NCBI GenBank assembly: GCA_014607495.2
Contig: CP053170.1
Coordinates: 8,680,001 to 8,744,000, forward strand
Direction of reading: 5' to 3'
From: Carposina sasakii
Taxonomy: Eukaryota > Arthropoda > Insecta > Lepidoptera > Carposinidae
DNA length: 64,000 nt
Shown here: one piece after another, positions 51,701 through 58,995 of the stretch
Position numbering within the stretch: position 1 is the stretch's first letter
Layout: each line of letters starts with the position of its first letter
The notes under the pieces: model-generated
What the model was told of the DNA's origin: nothing
Database searches by the model: none
The model's input: the letters and a program-made list of their open reading frames with translations, nothing else
Position numbers and translations under genes: made by a program

Positions 51701-52706
51701 TCTTTAAACATTGTGCTGAGGGATTCAGCTTTGTTTGCCGATATTTTGCTAGTGTATAGCTATCGGCATGAAGAATAACGTTGCCAATATGTAATTTAGA
51801 AAAGAGATGGTAAAATTCGTCATCCGAGTAATTGACCCGGTGGCTTAGTGGTTATAGCGGCTGGCACGGTTTGCAGCGGTCGTGGGTTCGATTCCCACTC
51901 GGGTGAAGAATTTTTTCCATTTTCTTTATTAATAATTCGTTTAAGGGCTGATTTTTCTATCTGATTCTTGATCTTGATTTTTCTGTAGGCTATCTGACTG
52001 AAAATCAGCCCCAAAACTATTATACATATTATAATTAAGTTTATTTACCATTCCAGTTCCTCCTAGTGTCCACATCGTTTGCAGTAGGCTTGGGCATGCT
52101 GGTTCTCTCGGCTTGGTTTTACCTGACGTCAGCGGGCACGTGGCTGCCGGGCTGGGTGCCTGTGCTCGCCATGTGTGTGTGCATCTTCGCTGATGCTGCA
52201 GGCTTCCAGCCGATTTCATATATTATTATCACGGATCTGTTTACCTTCCAGGTAAGTTTGGGATAAAACATCTTTACATCTGGTGTTTTAGGCAAGATAG
52301 TCATGTGAGTGACACATGCCTACGTCATTAGTGACAGCAGGATTGTAAAGGACCATCATCAATATAGTGTCTATCTCTAGTATCTTAGACCACGTGCAAT
52401 GTTGTGATTTTCTAATTTAACAATATTGACTACTTCCAGCTCAGAGGCACCGTGTCTTCCTTCACCAACATCTTCGCGAAACTCAGCAACTTCATCCAAA
52501 TGAAATGGTTCAGCAATCTGAACGAGCTGATCGGCATCCACTTCACGTTCCTCTTCTTCTCCCTCGTCTGCTTCTTTGCCTGCTTCTACACTGTCGCTGT
52601 GGTCCCTGAAACTAGGCAGAAGAGTGTACCAGAGATATACGAGAAGTTGACCAAAAAGCCTAAGGATGTTGAAGCTAGAAACGACGAAGTGCCACAAAGT
52701 TTATAG
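31582..52706 (+). CDS. Facilitated sugar transporter, Tret1-like (SLC2/MFS family), eight coding exons
   Basis: Exons: 31582-31654, 39079-39308, 45498-45667, 48568-48721, 49205-49337, 51003-51232, 52057-52251, 52440-52706. Phases agree throughout and give 483 residues, a normal length for a 12-TM sugar porter. Visible motifs: GAPMGWLTDKYGRK at residues 77-90 (MFS loop 2-3 motif), PIYLKEISDIDLRA in exon 3, PETPEFL at 196-202 (sugar porter PESPR site), QQFDG at 273-277 in TM7, GFQPISY near 379-385, and PETRQKS at 451-457 (PETKG site). The family moves hexoses or trehalose down a gradient across the plasma membrane. Several sugar-contact positions differ from the canonical pattern (QQxSGxN is QQFDGYL; the Glu before FP is Asp390), so the substrate is uncertain. 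It is close to lepidopteran Tret1-like paralogues by pattern only. Confidence 0.9.
31928..32115. repeat. CGATCGAT-rich MITE, copy 1
   Basis: CCAGACAAATCGAT at the left is mirrored by ATCGATCGAATGGTCTGG at the right, with TCGATCGATGG and GTCGACGTTGACC inside. Related to 45260-45443. A CATGGAGAAG MITE begins directly at its right end. Confidence 0.6.
32117..32396. repeat. MITE with CATGGAGAAG termini, copy 2
   Basis: ACCATGAAGAAGGTATAAAAG at the left, TTTATTTCTTCTCCATGG at the right, and the shared GGGACTATGAACTGAGTCGTG body. Confidence 0.65.
32716..33094. repeat. ACAGGATG MITE family copy
   Basis: ACAGGGTGATTTTTCGTCG start and AACACCCTGA end with the full conserved body. Confidence 0.8.
33299..33558. 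repeat. ACAGGGTGTAAC foldback MITE, copy 2
   Basis: AGGATGTAACAGAAAGGGTATG mirrored by CATACCCCTTTTGTTACACTCTGT around a central GAGACTCGAAATCA...TGATTTCGAGTCT hairpin. Confidence 0.8.
33603..33641. repeat. 39-bp near-perfect palindrome
   Basis: GCGGTCTAAGTCAT, a GGCGGCCGCC centre, one unpaired T, then ATGACTTAGACCGC. It stands alone next to a foldback MITE. Confidence 0.8.
33642..35320. other. Part of transporter intron 1, little recognised
   Basis: GAGCGATAGCGAAGTTCG and similar CGATAGC motifs occur in 33995-34140, and a fragment of the ACAGGGTGTAAC MITE at about 35166-35215. No exon seen. Confidence 0.4.
35328..35575 (+). repeat. Dispersed repeat B copy
   Basis: GGGCCGGCCCCTTTTGTACC to GAGGCCTACGTCCAGCAGTGG. 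The end reads [19 protein letters not shown] on the plus strand, confirming its RTE-tail origin. Confidence 0.8.
35742..35902. repeat. Dispersed repeat D copy
   Basis: ATATAATTGTAACGGTTCGATTTC to CGGACGGAGTCACGC-like end GGGCGTCCATTAGT. Confidence 0.65.
36470..36904. repeat. ACAGGATG MITE copy with repeat D fragment inside
   Basis: The normal body is broken at about 36573-36612 by TTTTTGTCTGTCGGTTTGTCTGTTTGTCTGTGCGTTT, which matches repeat D near 63098-63126. Confidence 0.75.
37236..37395. repeat. Dispersed repeat D copy, partial
   Basis: ATACATATAACAAAAATGTAACGGATCGCTGTC, ATTATAGGAGACCTTTATCAACGC, CTCAGCAACGGCTGAACCG; closest to 62983-63130. Confidence 0.6.
37466..37665 (-). pseudogene. 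RTE LINE 3' end
   Basis: (CAT)n at 37466-37495 is followed by GAAGTCCACTGTTGGACATAGG. On the minus strand it encodes HTTYRQTQRGKATREL-like [14 protein letters not shown] and GEAYVQQWT ends as at 24905-25120. It lies inside a repeat C copy (37400-37465 and 37690-37860). Confidence 0.75.
38560..38790 (-). repeat. Dispersed repeat E copy
   Basis: AATCACGCCTTTATCCCTTACGGGG to GCCCGGGAAGAGAAGCAGCTG in transporter intron 1. Confidence 0.75.
39079..39308 (+). CDS. Sugar transporter exon 2
   Basis: The exon encodes the rest of TM1 (TIPLLSFGMVQGWLSPMIA), the first extracellular loop, TM2 and the DKYGRK loop. The acceptor is TTTTCCAG|TC and the donor ATT|GTAAGT, phase 0. Confidence 0.93.
39360..39430 (-). 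repeat. Dispersed repeat B, truncated
   Basis: CTTCAGCCTATTGCAGTCTACTGC to ACTGCCACAGGGGGGTTTTG, fused directly to a repeat E copy. Confidence 0.65.
39435..39862 (+). repeat. Dispersed repeat E copy split by a SINE
   Basis: The left part ends CACTACTAACCGAACTT (39512); the right part resumes ACTTGTACATGTCAACTATACCC (39756 onward). Confidence 0.8.
39513..39758 (+). mobile_element. tRNA-derived SINE fragment with 72-A tail
   Basis: GGGTTCGAATCCCGG at about 39527-39541 is a tRNA B box; the A-box half is missing, so the copy is 5'-truncated. A 72-A run (39687-39758) ends it. AACTT on both sides fits a target duplication. It lies in transporter intron 2, inside repeat E. Confidence 0.85.
40819..41002. 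repeat. CATAGAGGAATAAGAT foldback MITE, copy 2
   Basis: 184-bp hairpin with the same arms as 13594-13868 but a shorter loop. Confidence 0.8.
41100..44740. other. Transporter intron 2 interior, no exon seen
   Basis: Contains repeat B (42650-42830), pieces of the tRNA-like composite (42160-42300), repeat D ends (43755-43955, GCGAACGAAGTCGCGGGC) and a GTAGTGTCTTGTGTTCGTGATCATGAG repeat (43590-43745) shared with 55690-55905. The rest is AT-rich without features. Confidence 0.45.
44750..44975. other. Unexplained structured segment
   Basis: CGGTGTGTCAGACCTCGAATG, GAGGAGAACTGTCAAGCAGTTCTCT (hairpin), GATTTCGTCTTTAGGCGACC and GCAAAAGCTTTGCGA. GC content and short palindromes set it apart from its surroundings. 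No second copy in the window. Confidence 0.35.
45260..45443. repeat. CGATCGAT-rich MITE, copy 2
   Basis: TAGGGTATTACCAGACCAATC is mirrored by GACATTGGTCTGGTAACACCCTA; the interior has GTCGACGTCGATCGATG. It ends 54 bases before transporter exon 3. Confidence 0.75.
45498..45667 (+). CDS. Sugar transporter exon 3
   Basis: The exon encodes VYWQIKLFCLSPWALILARA (TM3), then GIPCSACYIVLPIYLKEI (TM4 and the porter signature) and DLRAAVGSLLIMNR. The acceptor is TACCCAG|GTATAC and the donor AG|GTATGC. Confidence 0.92.
46550..46785 (-). repeat. Dispersed repeat E copy
   Basis: AATCACGCCTTTATCCCTAACGGGG to TGCCCGGAAAGAGAAGCGGCTG, in transporter intron 3. Confidence 0.75.
46990..47285 (+). pseudogene. 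Non-LTR retrotransposon C-terminal fragment
   Basis: Same tail as 10713-11400: [17 protein letters not shown], then ARSIL and a 3' UTR GCTTACCATCAGGCGCGTTGTGG. Several frameshifts. Confidence 0.75.
47356..47760 (-). pseudogene. Non-LTR retrotransposon C-terminal fragment, opposite strand
   Basis: On the minus strand RYANSFVMRTAKEWNAPPVD, VFPDHYNIGLFKARVNRHFL and GKHVPP-stop, preceded by HHRDTRRRLAYHP. It is a related but different LINE tail, facing the one at 46990-47285. Confidence 0.8.
48220..48425 (+). repeat. Dispersed repeat B copy
   Basis: CATCTATGTTGATGGGTATCGTAAGAG to GGAGGCCTACGTCCAGCAGTGGACTGCAACAG, about 140 bases before transporter exon 4. Confidence 0.75.
48568..48721 (+). CDS. 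Sugar transporter exon 4
   Basis: The exon encodes NIGYLASYVGADLL (TM5), MLWLGLAVPTVVFFIFLAMP (TM6) and the PETPEFLVKQGKIE loop. The acceptor is CTTCTAG|A and the donor GAG|GTAAAC, phase 0. Confidence 0.92.
49205..49337 (+). CDS. Sugar transporter exon 5
   Basis: This exon encodes the large cytoplasmic loop between TM6 and TM7: EAKSVLAWLRGVTVVDRSL, then a charged helix VEAIVRVEKQTQ. The acceptor is TTTTTTAG|GAAGC and the donor T|GTGAGT. Confidence 0.9.
49484..49870 (+). repeat. Dispersed repeat E copy split by a LINE tail
   Basis: Repeat E is opened at TCGGCCCTTG and resumes CCCTTGGTGCTCTGCC; the insertion is 49654-49826. Confidence 0.75.
49654..49826 (-). mobile_element. 5'-truncated LINE tail with (TATTC)n
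   Basis: (GAATA)n followed by GTTTTTTGTTTGAGAATTGG, the reverse of the tails at 15764 and 21640. GCCCTTG flanks both sides as a 7-bp duplication. Confidence 0.7.
49905..50262. repeat. tRNA-like composite repeat, copy 2
   Basis: CAGGCCCGTGACTGGGATCGAAC..AACCACTGGGATAGCCC (tRNA-like on the minus strand) next to the CTCCGACCGTATTTCGG module in reverse orientation relative to 27040-27400. Confidence 0.6.
50473..50858. mobile_element. hAT-type MITE (386 bp)
   Basis: TAGGGTGGCCAACC and its mirror GGCAACCCTA form the ends. A perfect 8-bp duplication TCCTACAG flanks it (50465-50472 and 50859-50866). It opened a repeat C copy (about 50415-50464 and 50867-50920) in transporter intron 5, about 145 bases before exon 6. 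Confidence 0.9.
51003..51232 (+). CDS. Sugar transporter exon 6
   Basis: The exon encodes TM7 with ITQQFDGYLIVLIYAGLVF, then SPNKQVMMIGVVQLIGSIVS (TM8) and EKTGRK, the second DxxGRR-like loop. QQFDGY replaces the usual QQxSGxN sugar-binding segment. The acceptor is TTTCCAG|TA and the donor AAG|GTAATA. Confidence 0.93.
51616..51943 (+). repeat. Long tRNA-containing SINE-like repeat, left arm
   Basis: A ~200-base leader (CTTGACTAAGATAAATTTATAAA, GGATATGGTTGATCATTTCATC, CTATCGGCATGAAG) precedes a tRNA-like unit GACCCGGTGGCTTAGTGG ... GTGGGTTCGATTCCCACTCGGGTGA and a short tail. Matches 53379-53705 in reverse. Confidence 0.8.
52057..52251 (+). CDS. Sugar transporter exon 7
   Basis: The exon encodes TM9-TM10: VSTSFAVGLGMLVLSAW, GWVPVLAMCVCIFADAAGFQ and PISYIIITDLFTFQ. 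The last segment is the TM10 Gly-x-x-Pro region. The acceptor is TTCCAG|TTCCTC and the donor CAG|GTAAGT. Confidence 0.93.
52440..52706 (+). CDS. Sugar transporter exon 8 and stop codon
   Basis: The exon opens LRGTVSSFTNIFAKLSNF (the RG loop and TM11), then IHFTFLFFSLVCFFACFY (TM12), the PETRQKSVPEI motif and a hydrophilic tail ending EVPQSL-TAG. An AATAAA lies at about 53145, 440 bases after the stop. Confidence 0.93.
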   Translation, partial: LRGTVSSFTNIFAKLSNFIQMKWFSNLNELIGIHFTFLFFSLVCFFACFYTVAVVPETRQKSVPEIYEKLTKKPKDVEARNDEVPQSL

Positions 52707-53142
52707 AGTTTAGTTCAGGGCCAGTTTAAAAAAGGAATGAAAATGCAATTTTCACATAATTATATTCAAATGAGGAAGGAAAAATAATGGAGAAGGTATC
52801 TCCATGGGCAAAATAGATAATAATTGTTGTTTGTACTTAAGATGTTTTCATGGTATGGCTTAGACTTGCCATACCACCTTTAAATTATTTATGTAAATGC
52901 TCGCAATAGAGCAGTACTTACCTACATTGTTAATTTGTTTGTTAAGGAACAAGTAAGTCGTTTAGAATTAAGTTACCAACTCCTTTCTATGTCTATAAAA
53001 GGTGCAATTAATTAATTTAATTTAATTTAAATTTAGCTTTTCTATTGGGTACTCAAAGTTTATCTCATAAATATTTTCTGGGTAATCTTAACCATCAAGT
53101 TAATTTTAATTTACTTATATTTATCAATTAAAGTATGCAATA

Positions 53143-53157
53143 TAAATAAATAAATTT
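53143..53157 (+). terminator. Candidate polyadenylation signals after the transporter
   Basis: Overlapping AATAAA hexamers occur in ATAAATAAATAAATTTT about 440 bases after the stop codon. They are the first clear hexamers downstream; AT-rich DNA makes chance matches likely. Confidence 0.35.
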
Positions 53158-53167
53158 TATTTATAAT

Positions 53168-53372
53168 TGTGTGCCCGCGACTCCGTCCGCGTGAACTGCA
53201 TAAAAACAAAATGTCGAAATTATCCGGGATAAAAACATTTTCCCGGGATAAAAAGTAGCCTATATATTAAGTGGCACCTGTCACAATATATTCCTGAAAA
53301 CTGCATCGAAATCGGTCCAGCCGTTTCTGAGATTAGCGTGCACAAATATCAATCGGCTGGAGCGATTTTAAT
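53168..53372. repeat. Dispersed repeat D copy
   Basis: GTGCCCGCGACTCCGTCCGCG, CGAAATTATCCGGGATAAAAAC, AACTGCATCGAAATCGGTCC, AGATTAGCGTGCAC; the fullest copy of this family here. Confidence 0.75.
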
Positions 53373-53378
53373 AAAATA

Positions 53379-53705
53379 ATGGAATTATTAATAAAGAAAT
53401 GGAAAAAATTCCTCACCCGGGTGGGAATCGAACCCACGACCTCTGCATTCCGCGTGCCAGTGCTCTCACCACTGAGCCACCGGGTCAATTACTCGGATGA
53501 CGAATTTTACCATCTCTTTTCTAAATTACATATTGGCAACGTTATTTTTTTATCCCGATAGCTATACACTAGCCAAATCTCGGCAAACAAAGCTGAATCC
53601 CTCAGCACAATGTTTTAAAGATGAAACGATCAACCATATCCTAACGGATTATATTAATGGAGAAGTGTTTTTATAAATTTATCTTAGTCAAGATACTATA
53701 TATTA
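53379..53705 (-). repeat. Long tRNA-containing SINE-like repeat, right arm
   Basis: On the minus strand it contains a near-complete tRNA-like unit: A box GGCTCAGTGGTGAGAGC, B box GGTTCGATTCCCACCCGGG, acceptor halves ACCCGG/CCGGGT. The full leader is present and ends in CTTGACTAAG.. near 53700. Confidence 0.8.
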
Positions 53706-53724
53706 TAAAATTATTAAAATAATG

Positions 53725-53850
53725 GAGTTAGCTGACACTCTGGATTAACACTTAGGCTACTTTTTATCCCGGGAAAATATTTTTATCTTGGATAATTTCG
53801 ACATTTTTTTCTGCAGTCCACGCGGACGAAGTCTCGGGCGTCCTATAGTA
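53725..53850. repeat. Dispersed repeat D copy, partial
   Basis: GGAGTTAGCTGACACTCTGGATTAACAC, CCCGGGAAAATATTTTTA and GCGGACGAAGTCTCGGGCGTCC. Confidence 0.65.
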
Positions 53851-54084
53851 AAGAATAAAGAGATCTAAATTAATTTTGTAAAGAATAAAGAGAATCACAC
53901 ATACTCGTACTCTCACTCAATTTTTCACTCGTTTGCGAAGTTGTTACGCGCCCGCGCCGTATAGAAATAGATAGACCATACGACGCCTACATACTTTTCA
54001 TAGCTATTATTCAAGAAGTTGCATTCCTAGGTACTAAAAAACTTACGTGACCTAAGTCGGATATAGGTATTTTATTCTTCTTCT

Positions 54085-54305
54085 TCTTCAGCCTATTGCA
54101 GTCCACTGCTGGACGCAGGCCTCCCCCAGGGCACGCCACAAGACTGCCATGGTGGGTATTTACCCATAGTCACCACGCTGGGCTGGGTTGGTGACCGCAG
54201 TTTGTATTTTGGACTATGTTGTCAACACGGGAGGCGCTGCTGCCCACCTTAATCGCCTCATACGATACCCACGGGCAGACATGGGGTGGTACGAATTCTA
54301 ATCTG
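54085..54305 (-). repeat. Dispersed repeat B copy
   Basis: (TTC)n then AGCCTATTGCAGTCCACTGCTGGACGCAGG to GACATGGGGTGGTACGAATTC. Confidence 0.8.
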
Positions 54306-54379
54306 CTGGCACCACCTTTAGCATTTTAGCCATTAGCAAAATAATAACATTGAAATCCGATAGCTCCTGTTCTGTGCAA

Positions 54380-54605
54380 TCCTGTGCTGATGCGGGGCGA
54401 TTGCGGGGAATATAGAATGTAGGTATGTACAGCAGCTTCATCTCCTTCTGTGCACGTCGTAAGAGTCGACTTAGGAACCTGAGTTCGTACTGAAGGCCTC
54501 GCCTCTGAAGGCGTTCTCTCAGGCGATAAGCTAACAACTTGTCCCTTCACTTCGGTTCCTGCTTCTGGCTGCCTAGTTTTTGGAATACAGCCGTAAATAT
54601 CTATG
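54380..54605 (+). repeat. Dispersed repeat C copy
   Basis: GTGCTGATGCGGGGCGATTG, CGTAAGAGTCGACTTAGGAACC, TCTCAGGCGATAAGCTAACAAC, TTTTTGGAATACAGCCG. Confidence 0.7.
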
Positions 54606-54620
54606 TATGATACCTGATAT

Positions 54621-54882
54621 ACAGGGTGTAACAAAAAGGGTATGTTAAGCGAAAAGCTACATAAATAGCCCACTATAGAGAACCTATCCACAAAATTTGA
54701 GACTCGAAATCACATGTTTATTTTTCCCGATAGTATGGAGAATTAATAAATATCTCAGGAATTTTTATACAATCTTGAAAAATAAACATGTGATTTCGAG
54801 TCTCCAATTTTGTGGATAGGTTGTCTACAGTGGGCTATTTACGTAGCTTTTCGCTTAACATACCCTTTTTGTTACACCCTGT
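54621..54882. repeat. ACAGGGTGTAAC foldback MITE, copy 3
   Basis: 262 bp, flanked by TAT/TA, with complete mirrored arms as at 671-932. Confidence 0.88.
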
Positions 54883-55299
54883 ATAAAGCAAATATAGGGC
54901 CATGCATTTTCCATCGGATTGTACGTAGGTAGGTACTTAATGGGATGCTAAAAATACAGGGTGTTGGCGACAAAGGAACGAAAACTTCGCAGAGTGAATG
55001 CGCCAATGATTCTGAGTCGTATTACCGCAGTCAGTACAAATAACTACCTACTTGATGATCATATAAGGATAAACAGTGATATATGCATAAACATAAGGTT
55101 AATGATAGGAAGGAAACCTTTGAAATAAAACCAAAGTCAAGTGTTAACCTATTTACATACAAATATGATGAATTACCCATAATTTAAAGCTTATTAAATA
55201 GCAAAGAATTCACATACTTCTTAGTTACTCAATTACTCATCTGGTACTGATGCGAGGCTTTACTAGAATACATCAGCTGCAACTCCTTCCGTGTATGTT

Positions 55300-55910
55300 G
55301 TAAGATCTCCATTGAGGGGTCGCCCACCACCGGGCCCTACACCCTCCGCTGACCTTCGGATCTGCCGACTCATGATCACGAACACAAGACACTACTGTCG
55401 CAATGGAGATTTGAACTTCCGAATAGTGACGCCTGATACAATTAAATATGTTGTAAGAGTCGATTAGTGAGGATACTAGGTACTACAAGGAACTCAGCCT
55501 ATGGTCTAGCAACTTCTCGCTATTACTTAACATCTGCACAAGTAGCATGACCTGCGAAACACGATATGATAAACCGATTTATCGACATTTAGCCTGTCAA
55601 AATACGATAAATATAGCCGCCATGTTGAATTTTGTATATCCACGATGCATGGTCATGCTAGGGGGGCTGACCCCGCTATGCTGAACAACTGTGGCTGTAA
55701 TGATCTATTTCTTTTCGGATTAGCAGCTATGTATTTATGGTTGCATGCTAGGTGCTTGGATCTGGCTTCTCGTTGCGACAGTAGTGTCTTGTGTTCGTGA
55801 CCATGAGTCGGCAGGTCCGAGGGTCAGCGGAGGGTGTAGGGCCCGGTGGTGGGCGACTCCTCAATGGAAATTTGAACTTCCGAATAGTGACGCCTGTCAC
55901 CATTAAATAT
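55300..55910. repeat. Inverted pair of a GTAGTGTCTTGTGTTCGTG repeat around a MITE
   Basis: 55310-55440 (GGTCGCCCACCACCGGGCCC to GACACTACTGTCGC and TTGAACTTCCGAATAGTGACGCC) is mirrored in 55740-55895 (GCGACAGTAGTGTCTTGTG to GGGCCCGGTGGTGGGCGA). The TAGCATGACC MITE (55554-55660) lies between. Confidence 0.7.
55554..55660. repeat. MITE with TAGCATGACC termini, copy 3
   Basis: TAGCATGACCTGCGAAACACG to GGTCATGCTA, 107 bp, shorter than the other copies by an internal deletion. Confidence 0.75.
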
Positions 55911-55988
55911 GTAATGATCTAGTTTGTGATTCTGCAGTTCTTGCTACCCTATCTTTGGGACACAGCCTGTATACAAATTCGTGTGTAT

Positions 55989-56319
55989 ACAGGATGTTTT
56001 TTGGTCGCCAACGTTCCCGAATACTACGGAATCTCCCCATCATCACGATCATTCTCCTCCATGGAAGCATACCTGGGAAGTGGCTAGCTCCCAAGATATA
56101 AGTAAGTCCAAAGTTAAGTAAATAGACTGCGTTTTTTTGCATAAATGCACATAGATGCGTGTAACAACATTTTTTCACGAAAAATAATTAAAACCTGGCT
56201 ATAAGAAAACCGACACAAACACTTGATACTATAACTTTCGCCCGATCAAGTAATTTTTTTTAGCATTTTGTATGGAGTACGTACCCTTCGAAAAGGGCAG
56301 CATCGAAAAAACAACCTGT
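55989..56319. repeat. ACAGGATG MITE family copy
   Basis: ACAGGATGTTTTTTGGTCGCC to AAACAACCTGT; more diverged than the others. Confidence 0.8.
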
Positions 56320-56956
56320 ATGTACCTACATTATTTTTGTCGTGAGATCCTAGCCTTACGTCTAAAAGTTATGGGAATTGCAAGTAATGAGTTTTGAAAT
56401 CAAATTTTTTAACTACCTTAATTTAAAATGCCGAGCACATCGGCACCAAGTCATAAAAATTCATTTAGTTCTTTATTTACCGTCACATGATCTACGATGT
56501 ATTTGTATATCGCTAAATATTATCTACTCGCAAATAAGGTAGCAGATGGGAAATAAATATATAATAGTTTAATTTTATTACGTGTTAGTTCAGTTACATG
56601 GTAGTGTCAAATACTCGAGTGTGGAAATTTTTTGTCGTAAAATATTGTTGTAAAGTCTTTAAAATTAATGGCGCACGCACATAACTTTTGAACTACTACA
56701 CCAAATTGGATGATTCTTTCTTTTATGTGTTTGTTATTTCTATATAAAAAAAATACATAAGGTATATAGAATATGTAGTTTTTTATGTTGAATTAGTTAG
56801 TTTAGCTACAGTTTAGCCGGTTAAGTTATTTTTGACACTTTATCGTGAAATTTACTTTGATTACCCTTCCAGAAACTGTGACTAGGTCCTGTCCGAGTAA
56901 AAAATTAGAACTTTCCTTAACCTTCATAGTATCTTATTCATGCAAGACTAGACTAT

Positions 56957-57338
56957 ACAGGATGTTTTTTGTGGCCACCTTTAACGAAGGGTACGTACTC
57001 TATACATGAAATAAAGTAAGTTTATGCCAAAAAAAATGCTGGGAAAAAAAAAAAATTTTTTGAAAAAAATTTTAAATTCCTTGATCGTGCGAAATTTATA
57101 GTGTCTAGTGTTTATGTTAGTTTTTTTATAAACAGATATTAATTATTTTTCGTGAAAAAACCCTGCTACGCGCGTCTATGTGCATTTATGCAGAAAAACG
57201 CAGTCTATTTACTCAACTTTGGACCCTAATATTTTGGAAACCAGACACTTCCCAGGTATGCTTCCATGGAGAAAAATGATCGGGATGATGAGGAGATTCC
57301 GTAGTTTTCGGGAACGTTGACGACCAAAAATCACCTGT
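56957..57338. repeat. ACAGGATG MITE family copy
   Basis: ACAGGATGTTTTTTGTGGCC to AAATCACCTGT, full length, opposite orientation to the copy at 55989. Confidence 0.85.
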
Positions 57339-57469
57339 ATGTGACCTTAATCTTAGCTAAGCATTCCTGCCGGCCTCTAAATGTCTATTTGTCGTAAAGG
57401 GAAGTACCTACATTTCCTCACTTTTGTTTGTGACTGATTCACCCAAATGCCATGTTTCTTTGTCATCAA

Positions 57470-57570
57470 AAGCTCCTGTGCCGGTGCGGGGCTTCACTAG
57501 AATACATCAGCTGCAACTCCTTCCGTGCTCGTAAGAGTCGACTAAAGAACTCAGCCGGTAGGATCTCCTT
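57470..57570 (+). repeat. Dispersed repeat C, partial
   Basis: GTGCCGGTGCGGGGCTTCACTAGAATACATCAGCTGC to AAGAGTCGACTAAAGAACTC. Confidence 0.6.
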
Positions 57571-57922
57571 CGAAATCCTGATAGATAGATAGACAGAATT
57601 TATTTGAAAATATTGATATGAAAGTATCTTATAATATGCAAAATATTTTGAATACGATTTTGTCACTTGTATTGTAACTGTAACTTCCTATATGTACGAG
57701 TATAGGCAATATCACTGAGTCATCAGTTTATGTTAAATGTGAAAATAATGTGTTTACGTACTTATAACTTCTTGTAATTAGAATTTACTAAGTTTAAAGC
57801 TAAGACTTTACAATTTAAATAAATTCATAGATAGCTTTCACGTTCCAAAATTTCGTTTTTAAGGTTAAGAAAAAGGGTAACAAACTTCACGCGGACGAAG
57901 TCGCGGACCTAAAGCTATGTAA

Positions 57923-58086
57923 AGGTGGGTTCCCACGGTGCGTGATATTACGGACGGACGCGCATCAGCCCGCACCACGGATCGTGGGAAACGGTACGTC
58001 CGTGGTAATACAGACGCGTCCGTGGTGCGCGTCCGACCGGCGCGTCCGCGTCAGTCCGCGAAATCACGTACCGTGGGAACCCACCT
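57923..58086. mobile_element. CpG-rich Harbinger-like MITE (164 bp)
   Basis: AGGTGGGTTCCCACGGTGCG and its mirror form ~24-base terminal repeats, and TAA lies on both sides (57920-57922 and 58087-58089), the 3-bp duplication typical of PIF/Harbinger. The interior is dense in CG (GGACGGACGCGC, GGTGCGCGTCCGACC). Confidence 0.8.
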
Positions 58087-58769
58087 TAACATAACCGTGC
58101 CGTAACAACATCTGTTAATAGATTGATCCATAGCTAACGAATAACCAGGCCACGAGGTGATACTATATTTAAACACAACATTTTTAATATTGTCGCCGAG
58201 AGGGAAAGCTATTTCTGGTTTTGTCAAAGCTTAGACAGTCTGTACTCACACAGTGTTATTACAAAAGCAAGTCAAATCACTGTTTAAAATTACATTTGAC
58301 AGCAAAATTAAGCAATATTTAGCCTAAACAATGTTTGATTATTATTTGTAGCAATACGTAGGTACATAGTTGAGCACAGTTTACGGCCAGTTTCCTGATC
58401 ACTAATCGAATGTAGACTGTCGATTAACTTTCATTTTACTAGAGATTTGATTGACGTTACTCGTATTAGGAATTTGCTCGAGAATTTGACGATAAGAAAT
58501 AGGACGCAATATATTTCAACGCTTTCATATTATTTCCATTTACCTTTCCAACTGGTATTCAGCCTTTCAGCCTCCGCCGACCCTCGAATCTGAGTAAGCA
58601 TCCGAGTAGCGAAAGTCATTGACTAATAACTTCGTCCTCTTCTACTAAGCTCCATGTGGTGTAGACTTTTTAGGAAGTTAAATCATATCAACACCATGTT
58701 AACGCCACATTTGCAGGGTCATACTTATACTTTATTGCATTCTTCTATACTCCTCTGGGGGTGAAAAAA

Positions 58770-58995
58770 AAACGTATAATACTACAGCTGCTTCTCTTCC
58801 CGGGCATACTGTACAAGTCAGTAGAGGGACAAGAGGGTCTTGGTGTTTTGTAGGCGATGGGCTGACCACCTGTCACTAGTAACCGAACTTGTAAATCTCA
58901 TCGATACCCTCAAAATTGGTCAGAAGTTGCACCATGTGGTTCTATCGGCCCTTGGTGCTCTGCCTACCCCGTAAGGGATAAAGGCGAAATTATAT
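58770..58995 (+). repeat. Dispersed repeat E copy
   Basis: CGTATAATACTACAGCTGCTTCTC to CCGTAAGGGATAAAGGCG. Confidence 0.75.

Noticed and set aside
52707..53143. Additional transporter coding sequence
   Set aside because: The stop follows a normal hydrophilic tail after PETRQ, and the downstream DNA is AT-rich UTR.
53405..53490. A functional tRNA gene
   Set aside because: The unit has A and B boxes and a near cloverleaf, but it is embedded in a repeat with another full copy at 51616-51943, so it is a SINE-type tRNA relic.
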